Shown here in pieces: positions 55,485-63,939 of a stretch of DNA of 64,000 bases. Origin of the DNA: Clostridium aestuarii (GTDB lineage: Bacteria > Bacillota > Clostridia > Clostridiales > Clostridiaceae); NCBI RefSeq assembly GCF_026735135.1, contig NZ_JAPQER010000001.1, forward strand, positions 565,500 to 629,499, read 5' to 3'. Position 1 is the stretch's first letter. Each line of letters begins with the position of its first letter. The notes under the pieces are model-generated. The model made no database searches. It saw nothing but the letters and a program-made list of their open reading frames with translations, and was not told the DNA's origin. A program made the translations under genes and the position numbers.

Positions 55485-57053
55485 TTAGAAGTTCCAATAA
55501 ATCTTTATTTCCTGTTCTCTTGTTTCTTTATCTTTTTCACCTATCTCAATATAATCAATAAGTTCATTTACCATTGTGTGAGTTAACTCAGTAAAATTCT
55601 TATATTTTTCTATTATACCCATGTATTCTTCAATAGAACTTTGACTTTCTTTTAATTCATTTATTTTATTTTTCAATAACTGTTTTTGTGAATTTAATTC
55701 TTCTTTTTCTTTTAAAAATATAGTGTTAAATTCCTTGAACTGCTCCTGTGAAATAGTCCCTTTAATTTTATCAAGGTATATATTTTTTAATGCTTCCGTT
55801 CTATTTTCTATATCTACATTTATTTTTATCAATTTCTTTTCCATTACTTTTATTTTGGAATTAAAGTTATGCTCTTGTAATAGCTGAGAACTCATTTTGT
55901 TCATATCACACAAGGTATTTATATAATTCTTAATCTTTTTAGTAACAATATCTTGCAGCAAATCAAATCTTATAGAATGGCTTGTACAGAGTTTCTTTGT
56001 TGGATGAATACTATAAAGCTTACACCTTAAATAAACATAATTTTTGCCATTACATAATTTATTCATAGTGCTTTTACAGTCCATACATTTAACCTTTCCT
56101 GCAAATATATGAGTTTTTCCGCTTCCAGTACTTCTAACTTTTGACTTAATTCTCTGCTGTACTGTCTCAAAGGTTTTCTTATCAATTATTGCACTGTGAG
56201 TATTTTTTACAATAATCCACTGATTATCATCTAACTCTCTCATCTTCTTTGACTTATAATTTAGCTTATGTCTTTTATGCTGTACCATATTTCCAATGTA
56301 TATTTCATTTTTAAGAATACGCTTTATAGTTGTTTTATTCCAAAGACCATAATTATCTTTTGCCGAAACATTCTTATATTTTAGTCCCTTATTTTTCTTG
56401 TATTTAGTTGGGTTAGAAATTTCTTTTTCATTGAGAATACGTGCTATATGCTGTGTTCCATTTCCTTGAATATACAAGTTGAATATCATTCTAATAACTT
56501 CTGCTGCTTCTTCGTCAATAACTAATTTATTTTTATCATTAGGATCTTTAGCATATCCATAGGAAGCAAAAGATCCAATAAACTTTCCACTTTGCTGTTT
56601 TAATCTAAAGACTGCCTTAATGGATTCACTTACATCTTCACAGTACCACTCATTTACTAACCCATTTATTTGGCGAGATTTCTTATTCTGTTTGTCTAAA
56701 GTATCCACACCATCAACAGCAGTTACAAACCTTATACCCCATTCGATAAATTTATTGTGAAGATATTTTTCTACAAGCTCCATATCCCTTGTAAATCTAG
56801 ATTGTGTTTTGCAAAGAATAATATTGAACTTACCTTGTTCAGCATCTTTTAACATGACATTAAATTCTGGTCTATTGGAATCTAGTCCCGAATAGTCATC
56901 ATCACTATAAATCTTGTATATATCCCATCCTTTTTCTATAGCATATTTCATTAATAAGTTCTTCTGATTCTGTATACTCTCACTATCATCTTTATAGCTT
57001 TTCTTGTTCTTATCCTCATCTGATAGTCTACAATATATGGCTATTTTATTCAT
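55485..57053 (-). CDS. Large serine recombinase (site-specific integrase)
   Basis: 522 residues. Resolvase-type catalytic domain at 1-150: IAIYCRLSDEDK with nucleophile Ser11 and Arg9, CKTQSRFTRD near 80. Recombinase domain at about 160-290, with GYAKDPNDKNKLVIDEEAAEVIRMIF and IKRILKNEIYIGNMVQ. Zinc ribbon near 345-375 (CMDC...C...C), then a coiled coil to about 480. All expected parts are present, so likely active. It should catalyse att x att recombination of the island into the ATPase gene. Located about 650 bases from the left junction. Confidence 0.93.
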   Translation of the reverse strand: MNKIAIYCRLSDEDKNKKSYKDDSESIQNQKNLLMKYAIEKGWDIYKIYSDDDYSGLDSNRPEFNVMLKDAEQGKFNIILCKTQSRFTRDMELVEKYLHNKFIEWGIRFVTAVDGVDTLDKQNKKSRQINGLVNEWYCEDVSESIKAVFRLKQQSGKFIGSFASYGYAKDPNDKNKLVIDEEAAEVIRMIFNLYIQGNGTQHIARILNEKEISNPTKYKKNKGLKYKNVSAKDNYGLWNKTTIKRILKNEIYIGNMVQHKRHKLNYKSKKMRELDDNQWIIVKNTHSAIIDKKTFETVQQRIKSKVRSTGSGKTHIFAGKVKCMDCKSTMNKLCNGKNYVYLRCKLYSIHPTKKLCTSHSIRFDLLQDIVTKKIKNYINTLCDMNKMSSQLLQEHNFNSKIKVMEKKLIKINVDIENRTEALKNIYLDKIKGTISQEQFKEFNTIFLKEKEELNSQKQLLKNKINELKESQSSIEEYMGIIEKYKNFTELTHTMVNELIDYIEIGEKDKETREQEIKIYWNF

Positions 57054-57155
57054 TTTTGGCTATACCTCTCCTTTAAATTGTTAAGAAGTATAACTATCTG
57101 CTTTACCTATAATTATTATATACAAAAGCTGATAGCACTTTCAAAAGAACATAAT

Positions 57156-57287
57156 TCATCTGTTACCAATCGTTTCTAATTGACCTATTATTTTTAACAA
57201 TAATTCTTCTAAAGTTTCTTTTCTTTTATCTATGTCTTCATTTTTAAAGCTTTCAGTGATTTTAATTTTTGTTTCTTTTTTAAGCAT
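57156..57287 (-). CDS. Small hypothetical protein upstream of the recombinase, 43 residues
   Basis: Begins MLKKETKIKITESFKNEDID, helical with basic and acidic residues, ending LETIGNR. GGGGGG six bases before the ATG supports translation. About 100 bases upstream of the recombinase on the same strand; a recombination directionality factor or an orphan leader are both possible. No family recognised. Confidence 0.55.
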   Translation of the reverse strand: MLKKETKIKITESFKNEDIDKRKETLEELLLKIIGQLETIGNR

Positions 57288-57360
57288 AAAAATCCCCCCA
57301 TATAATAATATGAGAGGGAAAAGTAATTTATTAGTTGTTATTTTAGGTATTAATGAAATC

Positions 57361-57399
57361 TATATCAACTATTAATTTATTTTATTATTAGTTGATATA
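57361..57399. repeat. 11-bp inverted repeat
   Basis: TATATCAACTA (57361-57371) and TAGTTGATATA (57389-57399) with 17 bases between. In the gene-poor stretch 57288-57560. Could be an operator or recombinase accessory site; otherwise I see nothing in that stretch. Confidence 0.5.
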
Positions 57400-57559
57400 T
57401 GGATGTATATACTTATAAACTAAAAATGATTTTATTGGTGAAGACGAAGCACGCCCTTTAAAATCCACCACTTTTCTTACTATTATTTAATTATCTCTAA
57501 TAATCAATATAGACTTTCAGGATTAAGTTAATTCTCTAAAACTTTGTAACATCTATATC

Positions 57560-57735
57560 TGAATTAATATATCTATTTCCTACACTAAAAGTTTTAAACC
57601 AGCTATTTTTTGAATTTCTACAATCTTTGAAAGAAAAACAATCCTATCTTTATTTACTCCAACTTAATTTTCTTCACTATCATCACTATTTTTAATTAAC
57701 TCAACACACTTATCATAAGTCAATATTTTCATATT
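57560..57735 (-). pseudogene. Degraded coding sequence behind the helicase
   Basis: Two frames carry protein-like fragments: an ATG-led MKILTYDKCVELIKNSDD, then after stops and a frame change a stretch NSWFKTFSVGNRYINSDID ending TKF and a stop. Neither has a ribosome binding site. Looks like the decayed remains of a small gene; family unknown. Confidence 0.35.
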
Positions 57736-57750
57736 CAATTTTAAATATTA

Positions 57751-60318
57751 TTATTTAATTGTTTCAATAAACTCTTCTAGTTTACCTTTTAAATAATTAT
57801 TGTTTAATTTAGATAAATCTAGCTTTTTCAGCTGTTCAATAGAATTATTTTCTGTAATTTTAAATTTCTCAACAACTTCTATTGCAAATTCTCTATTCAT
57901 ACCAAGAGATACCAATTCTACTGTAGAATTTTTACAAGCACCTATTTCTAAATACATAGGAATGTTAATTATTTTATGTGCTAATTTTTCTCTTCCAGTT
58001 ATCTTTAAATATTCTTTTAAAATTTCTCCATAAGCATAAAATCCTTTAACTAATTTATACCTAATATTTCCATTTAAGTATCTTACCTGTTTTTCTACTT
58101 CTTTAGAAATTTCTTTATTATTATATTCCTTATTCGAACTATTTTTTAAAACTTTATATAATAAAATAAACTTTAATTTATTTTCTGTAATCCACGAATA
58201 TGACATAAACTTTAATTTATCCTTATCATATTGATTATATAAATTTTCATTCATAAGATATTTATTAATTATATCTATAACTTCAGTATAAACTTTTAAA
58301 AATGTTTTTTTATCTACATTAAAAGGATGAGGTAATAGAAATTTTTCAATTGTACTATCATTACTTTTTAAGTATAACCATAATTTATTTATATTACTAT
58401 ATCTCATACCAACAAGTCTAATTAAAAGTTCCTTAGGTGGTTCAAACCCCTGTATAATTTTATCAACCATATCTTCCAAATTATTGTAACTTTCATTTTC
58501 TACTTGATGATTTATTAATTTTTGGTGATTAATTCTATCTATTATTGTAGAGCTAACTATATAATCATTAATACCATCATTATCATCTATATCATCTATG
58601 TCTTCTCCATCTTCTATATCCTCTACATCTTCTGTATTTTCTATATCATTACATTCACTATGTAAGATTATCTTTTTTAATTTATCTATTTCTTTATATT
58701 GATCGGAAATAAATTGAACTTCATTACTTTTATCATCATATTTGTTAATATCATTCCACTCTTTATTCTGAATAAGTATAATATTTCCACAAAAATCATA
58801 TCCCATTCTACCTGCTCTGCCAGCTAAATTCCAAAATTCCAAATTAGATAAATCCTTTTTCTTTTTTCCTCTTCCTTTAACAGGATTATATACATATATA
58901 TTTTGAGCTGGTAAATTAATTCCTTGAAGTAATGTTGATGTGCATGCAATAATTTTAAAATATCCTTGAGCTGCTAACTCCTCAATTCCCCCTCTAATAA
59001 AAGGTGGTAATTTCCCATAATGATATACTATACCCTTTCTTATATATTTACTCAACAAATATTTTTTACTTATGGAATACTCAATAAAATCTGCAAATTC
59101 ATTTAACACATCTATATTTGAATCATCATAATTTCCTGAATTGAATATTTTTTCACAAACATCTACTGCCAACTTAGTAGTATTACAATAAATAATGGAG
59201 TTTTGACCATTATTAAATCCCAATACTACACTAGCAATATTACCTGAAATTGAACTTGCTGATCTATTTATCCTAACTTTTTCTGCAACCAAATTATCGT
59301 TAATAGTTATTTTATATCCACATGTATCTTTATAAAGTTTTATTATATTTTGCCTTACTGATGATTTCATTTCATTCAAATATCCACTTTCATCTTCTTT
59401 GGCAAATCTTTGAGTAAACTTTTCAGGATTATTTATTAAAGGACTTATAAATATAAGTTTTAAATCCTTCCATAATCTTTTGGCGTATTTAATACTATAT
59501 TCTAGTAAAACCCCTCTTTTACCATCAATAACATTTTGTGCTTCATCAACAATTAGCACATTCACCTTAATTTCATTATTATTGCATAATTGATAAAATC
59601 TCTCTTGAGTTAATATTAATATTGTTTTAAATTCTTTTTTTAAATTTGTTACATCTGATGACGAAGATATATTAAATCCTATATTCAAATCATCTATATT
59701 TATTTCTTTCCTGATTTCTTTCCTGATTTCATTAATTACTTCAGTTATTAACGCTCTAGTTGGAACTACATAAACACAACAGTTTAATCCATTTAAAAGC
59801 ATATCTATTATTATTCTTTTTATTATAAACGATTTTCCAACAGACGTTGGTGCTGAAACACTCACTACTTTCCTTTTCTTAACGAGTTCATAAAAACTCA
59901 ATTGAAAATTATTTAATAAATACTCTTTATTTACTAATTTTATTGTATTATTTCTTTTATATAAATTATTCTTTAACATATCAAATGGCGATATTATATT
60001 TTCTTCATTATTATTATCCACTAATTCCTGACTTTTAAAGTTTCTTAATCTACCTAATATTATGCTTGATATTAATTTTAATTGCTTATTCTTAACTGGT
60101 AGCTTGGCTACTATAGTTGCAATTGTTAGTGCTCTTTCCTTATTTTTATTACTATGAGAATTTAATAGTATTAGAGCATTTTCTAATAAATATACTAGTT
60201 CCCCAATATTCTTTTCACTTTCACATTGGTCATGAAGAAACTCTCTCTTTATCTCCAGTTTAATATATTTATTAATTAAGTTATCTATTTTTTTTATACA
60301 TTCTCTATTCACTATCAT
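57751..60318 (-). CDS. SF2 helicase, Ski2/Hel308-like, resembling Hachiman HamB
   Basis: 855 residues. An N-terminal helical region (1-130) is followed by RecA1 with Walker A APTSVGKSFI (156-165), VVPTRALI (184-191), the DEAQ box (258-261) and SPLINN (292-297). RecA2 has IIYCNTTK, STLLQGINLPA (461-471) and FWNLAGRAGRMG (495-506). An acidic linker (about 552-580) and a helical C-terminus (to 855) follow. All ATPase motifs look intact. The QGINLPA/NLAGRAGR pattern groups it with Ski2-like helicases, including the HamB helicase of Hachiman defence. ATG has GGAGG; it begins 14 bases after the protease gene. Likely role: sensing or unwinding of foreign nucleic acid in the defence operon. Confidence 0.8.
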   Translation of the reverse strand: MIVNRECIKKIDNLINKYIKLEIKREFLHDQCESEKNIGELVYLLENALILLNSHSNKNKERALTIATIVAKLPVKNKQLKLISSIILGRLRNFKSQELVDNNNEENIISPFDMLKNNLYKRNNTIKLVNKEYLLNNFQLSFYELVKKRKVVSVSAPTSVGKSFIIKRIIIDMLLNGLNCCVYVVPTRALITEVINEIRKEIRKEINIDDLNIGFNISSSSDVTNLKKEFKTILILTQERFYQLCNNNEIKVNVLIVDEAQNVIDGKRGVLLEYSIKYAKRLWKDLKLIFISPLINNPEKFTQRFAKEDESGYLNEMKSSVRQNIIKLYKDTCGYKITINDNLVAEKVRINRSASSISGNIASVVLGFNNGQNSIIYCNTTKLAVDVCEKIFNSGNYDDSNIDVLNEFADFIEYSISKKYLLSKYIRKGIVYHYGKLPPFIRGGIEELAAQGYFKIIACTSTLLQGINLPAQNIYVYNPVKGRGKKKKDLSNLEFWNLAGRAGRMGYDFCGNIILIQNKEWNDINKYDDKSNEVQFISDQYKEIDKLKKIILHSECNDIENTEDVEDIEDGEDIDDIDDNDGINDYIVSSTIIDRINHQKLINHQVENESYNNLEDMVDKIIQGFEPPKELLIRLVGMRYSNINKLWLYLKSNDSTIEKFLLPHPFNVDKKTFLKVYTEVIDIINKYLMNENLYNQYDKDKLKFMSYSWITENKLKFILLYKVLKNSSNKEYNNKEISKEVEKQVRYLNGNIRYKLVKGFYAYGEILKEYLKITGREKLAHKIINIPMYLEIGACKNSTVELVSLGMNREFAIEVVEKFKITENNSIEQLKKLDLSKLNNNYLKGKLEEFIETIK

Positions 60319-60332
60319 AAATTGCCTCCAAA

Positions 60333-61817
60333 TTATAATAACATATTGTTAAAATCACTCAACGATTCTATTGGTAATGATATCCAATGAATTTTTATCT
60401 CTTTTATCCATTTAAATTTAGAGCACAATCCTACAATATCATGGTTATACTTGTCCAATTCATTTTTTACTATAAATTTAACTAACGCATCATTATCTCC
60501 ATTTCGTTTATACTGGATTTTATTATAAATTTCACTATTATAAGAATTCAATAATATTATCTCTAATTCTAGTTTATCATTTTTTATTTTGTTAATTTGT
60601 ACTTTTGTTGCAGTATCTAAATAGCTGACAGCTAATTCATCCCAGATAATAATTCTTTCTTGGTCATTCTTCGCTGATTTTTCTTTATCAATTTCATTCA
60701 ACACTTCTTTAATTGAATCTAAAATATTTTCTTGCATTTCTGCATAACCTATTAATAATTTTATTCCATCATTGGTATTACATATGTATATATCTTGTTT
60801 TAAATTTTCATTTATTAATGAATATGTTGAAGCTAAACGTGGTGATTTATATTTTCCTTCTAATATAATCCAAAGTAAAACCAAAGAAATTTTATTATCT
60901 TTAATTAATTGTTCTTTTAATTCATTTGTAACCTCGTCAACAATTTTCATTTGTTTACGTTTAATTTTTAAATTATTATCCTCTAATAAAATTAAATCTT
61001 GTAATTCATTTGCATAATCTCTTAAAAATAAATCAACTAAATCTCCTATATCTTGAATTTGATATTTTTGTTTAAGCACAAGACAATCTGAACTAAAATC
61101 TTCCATTACATATTGAAAATAAAAAAATTTTTCTTCACATTCTTTGTGAAATTCATCAATTCTATCATTGAGTAAGTTCTTACATCTATATGATAATACC
61201 TTTAACACATCCATTTTATCGTTTTTCGCTAAAAATTCCACTACTTTTTGTATACTCACTACTTTGATTTTAGTTTTAATTCGTTTAGATATAAATTCAG
61301 TTGAAATAATCCCAACTATTTTATTATCTATCAACAAAGGTGCTCCAGATAATCCCTGCCAATCTGTATTAAGTTTTTGATCATTGATAGTCAATTCATA
61401 ATCGCATTTTTCATTCTCAATTTCTCTATTTATAGTTCCATCAAGATATGAATATTTATTATCTTTATTAGTCAAATCATATTTAGCATCTTCAGGATAA
61501 CCAGTTGTCTCCCAAACATCACCTTTTTCTAGTGCTACATCAGCATATATTTCACTATAATTTATATTTTGCTTAATCTCACTATCTAATCTTAATACTG
61601 CAAGATCAATATCATCATAGTTAATATAGACTTTATCTCTACTTTTACTTGTAGTATTAATAAACTTAAAAATTATATCTAAATCTTTTACATCATCTAA
61701 ATCTTTTAATACATGCCCAGCTGTCAATACATATGTTGGATTGATTAAAAAACAAGTTCCCATTAACTTTCCATCTTTTTTTCTATTTCTAATCTCTCCC
61801 ACTATCTTGTAATTCAT
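60333..61817 (-). CDS. Trypsin-like serine protease with long C-terminal domain
   Basis: About 494 residues, no signal peptide, hence cytosolic. Residues 1-200 form a chymotrypsin-fold protease: LTAGHVL (His35), DIDLAVLRL (Asp70) and WQGLSGAPLL (Ser156 in GxSG), a complete triad. Residues about 210-494 are a separate helical/alpha-beta domain; its GYAEMQENILDSIKEVLNEI (near 357) recalls the GExK...AI segment of the Hachiman HamA (DUF1837) nuclease with the active Lys replaced. That resemblance is tentative. ATG 61817 has GGGAGG; the gene overlaps the MBL gene by 29 bases and is followed by the helicase. Probable effector of the operon. Confidence 0.8.
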   Translation of the reverse strand: MNYKIVGEIRNRKKDGKLMGTCFLINPTYVLTAGHVLKDLDDVKDLDIIFKFINTTSKSRDKVYINYDDIDLAVLRLDSEIKQNINYSEIYADVALEKGDVWETTGYPEDAKYDLTNKDNKYSYLDGTINREIENEKCDYELTINDQKLNTDWQGLSGAPLLIDNKIVGIISTEFISKRIKTKIKVVSIQKVVEFLAKNDKMDVLKVLSYRCKNLLNDRIDEFHKECEEKFFYFQYVMEDFSSDCLVLKQKYQIQDIGDLVDLFLRDYANELQDLILLEDNNLKIKRKQMKIVDEVTNELKEQLIKDNKISLVLLWIILEGKYKSPRLASTYSLINENLKQDIYICNTNDGIKLLIGYAEMQENILDSIKEVLNEIDKEKSAKNDQERIIIWDELAVSYLDTATKVQINKIKNDKLELEIILLNSYNSEIYNKIQYKRNGDNDALVKFIVKNELDKYNHDIVGLCSKFKWIKEIKIHWISLPIESLSDFNNMLL

Positions 61818-63060
61818 CTTCCTCCCCCTTAATATCAATTAACTGTGTATCCTCATCAAGCGAACTTTCATTTTCATATTTAACTATAAATTTGCTCTCT
61901 TCTAACCTATAATCTCTTAAAAATTCTTCTACTTTGGGCAACCTATAATTAAAATATAATATCTTCTTTTCTTTCTGATTAACTATAATTTTTGATATAG
62001 CTTCTAAATCAGGATGATCAAAACTATTGCCATTAGTTGATATAAGATATCTTTTGCTAGTTATCATTTCTAAAAATTTATTTGATGTACTATACTTGCT
62101 CCCATGATGTGAAACCTTAACTAAATTAAATTTCAATTTATCCTTTTTTAAATTTTTTAATAAATTTCCCAATATTTCTTCATAGTCTATTGGACTACTA
62201 TCTCCTAAAAATAGCAAACGTTTGTCATAAAACTTTAAAATAAATGAAATAGAACTTCTATTTTCTATCCTTTCATCTGAAACATTAAATTCTAAATACT
62301 CTTTTAAGTCATCACTTGCAGCACACTCTTTTTCACAATAGATTTCTTCCATTGCATCTTCAATCTGATTTACATAATATAGTTCAAAAGCTTCAGCAAG
62401 TTCTTTAGATTTAACTATTTCCTTTTCAAATCCCTTATCTATTAAATATTTTCTCCAATCATATAATAATTCATTTAATATTTCTTTAGTGGGACCTAAT
62501 AATATAATTTCTACTTCATTACTTATTGGAATTTTTTTTAATTTATTCTTATCATCAATGCATACTGCATTTTCAAATGATTTATTTAATCTCTGCCTTA
62601 TTTTATCTTTTTCTAAATAATCTACTAAAAGGTTAGCAGATTTATATGAAATAGTTTTTTCACCAGTTTCATTAGGATCTGGTGGATATTCATCACTTTG
62701 TAATAATTTAAATATATTATATTCTGTTTTACATAATTCTTTTTTATTAACCTCAATATCATATATGCTAAAATAATCATTGTACCAAATTTCTGATATT
62801 TCACATATTTCATCATTAATATAATCACAAAGTAAATCTCTTGCACCATTAATATGATCATTATCTATATGAGTTAATACAAGTAAGTCAATCTTCTTTT
62901 TATTTTTTTTAAAATTACTCAAATCTTTTTTGATTAATTTATAAGTTGAAATATAACCACAATCCACTAATATATTAGTTTGCTCTTTACCATTACATTC
63001 TATTAAAATGCTTTCCCCATTAGATGCTGGGTATACTTTGATTTTTATATAGTTTTCCAT
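61789..63060 (-). CDS. Metallo-beta-lactamase-fold hydrolase, ComEC-like
   Basis: About 423 residues, cytosolic. The MBL metal motif is LTHIDNDHINGA (His64, Asp66, Asp68, His69). Later ligands are FLGDSSP (Asp near 285), VSHHGSKYS (His near 318) and FDHPD (His near 348), an order matching ComEC-type and related nuclease MBLs. An insert of about 120 residues (150-270) separates the halves. Start ATG 63060 has GAGGGG; the longer frame to 63102 is less likely. First gene of the protease-helicase operon, with its own promoter. Substrate (nucleic acid or nucleotide) unknown. Confidence 0.82.
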   Translation of the reverse strand: MENYIKIKVYPASNGESILIECNGKEQTNILVDCGYISTYKLIKKDLSNFKKNKKKIDLLVLTHIDNDHINGARDLLCDYINDEICEISEIWYNDYFSIYDIEVNKKELCKTEYNIFKLLQSDEYPPDPNETGEKTISYKSANLLVDYLEKDKIRQRLNKSFENAVCIDDKNKLKKIPISNEVEIILLGPTKEILNELLYDWRKYLIDKGFEKEIVKSKELAEAFELYYVNQIEDAMEEIYCEKECAASDDLKEYLEFNVSDERIENRSSISFILKFYDKRLLFLGDSSPIDYEEILGNLLKNLKKDKLKFNLVKVSHHGSKYSTSNKFLEMITSKRYLISTNGNSFDHPDLEAISKIIVNQKEKKILYFNYRLPKVEEFLRDYRLEESKFIVKYENESSLDEDTQLIDIKGEEDELQDSGRD

Positions 63061-63090
63061 TTTATCCCCTCTTTTATTATTTTCTCCATA

Positions 63091-63119
63091 ATTATACATC
63101 ATGTTTCATTTTTTGTATA
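63091..63119 (-). promoter_or_regulatory. Promoter of the MBL-protease-helicase operon
   Basis: Minus strand: TATACA (63119-63114), 17-base spacer, TATAAT (63096-63091). Predicted start near 63084 leaves a leader of about 25 bases. Confidence 0.6.
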
Positions 63120-63477
63120 TAAAGTCACTTTAAGCTAATCTTCTTTATGCTTTTCTCTTTTTAATTTATTTTTTATCATTCATTCCAATCTGCCAATCAT
63201 TAGTTAAAATACTATAACAGAATATCTTTTTTATAGAAAAAGTATTCTATATTTCTTCTTTTACTTCCATGATTTATCCTTAATTAAAAAATCCACGAAA
63301 CTCCTATATTTATTATACTTTTACTTCCATTAATCCTAAATTTTCTTTTTTATTACCTTTATACCTCACATTATATTTTAATTTTTCTTTCAACCTTAAA
63401 CCTACTTACCAATATAACCTTTTTACAGTTTATAATTTCTATTTTTTGTCAATAATCCTTAACAAGGAGGTGTCTTC
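63120..63477. other. Divergent regulatory region with a 13-base direct repeat
   Basis: About 360 bases between the operon promoter and the XRE gene. It contains two exact copies of CTTTTACTTCCAT (63258-63270 and 63318-63330), 60 bases apart, i.e. nearly six helical turns. No ORF with a ribosome binding site. Confidence 0.5.
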
Positions 63478-63939
63478 ATGCTTACACCAAATGAAAAACT
63501 CGGATTTACTATAAAAAAATATAGAAAAGCTAAAAATTACTCAACTCAAGAATTGGCCAAGCATTTGAATGTATCAGTAGGATTTGTTAACCATCTTGAA
63601 CATGGTAAAAATAATGTATTCAAACTAAATTTATTAATGCAACTTATAAATGTTTTGGACATACCTTTAGCAGAAATAATACTAGATAAATCTATACAAA
63701 TTAATGGGTTGCATATAAACCCTAAAGAAAAAAAACTTGAAATCTATTTAAACAATAAAGGTTTTAATAACATAGATATATTAACAAAAGAATTAAATCT
63801 TGTTATAAATTCATTTCTAGAAACCATCTCAGAATATGAATATACTCCTGAAGCTATAAAAGCTATTTCTACCCACACAGTAGAAGAAATGAAATACATC
63901 AAACAATTAAAGAACTTAAAACAAGACACTGATTTATAA
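63478..63939 (+). CDS. XRE-family transcriptional regulator
   Basis: 153 residues. N-terminal HTH_3 domain (about 5-62): LGFTIKKYRKAKNYSTQELA, KHLNVSVGFVNHLEHGKNN and LLMQLINVLDIPLAEI, all standard. The C-terminal half (80-153) is an unassigned helical domain, likely for oligomerisation or ligand/partner binding. Ribosome binding site AAGGAGG. Divergent from the operon, so it may repress it and/or control the rest of the island. Confidence 0.9.
   Translation: MLTPNEKLGFTIKKYRKAKNYSTQELAKHLNVSVGFVNHLEHGKNNVFKLNLLMQLINVLDIPLAEIILDKSIQINGLHINPKEKKLEIYLNNKGFNNIDILTKELNLVINSFLETISEYEYTPEAIKAISTHTVEEMKYIKQLKNLKQDTDL

Noticed and set aside
62625..62861. 78-codon minus-strand frame inside the MBL gene
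   Set aside because: Alternate-frame shadow of the MBL gene with low-complexity composition and no ribosome binding site.
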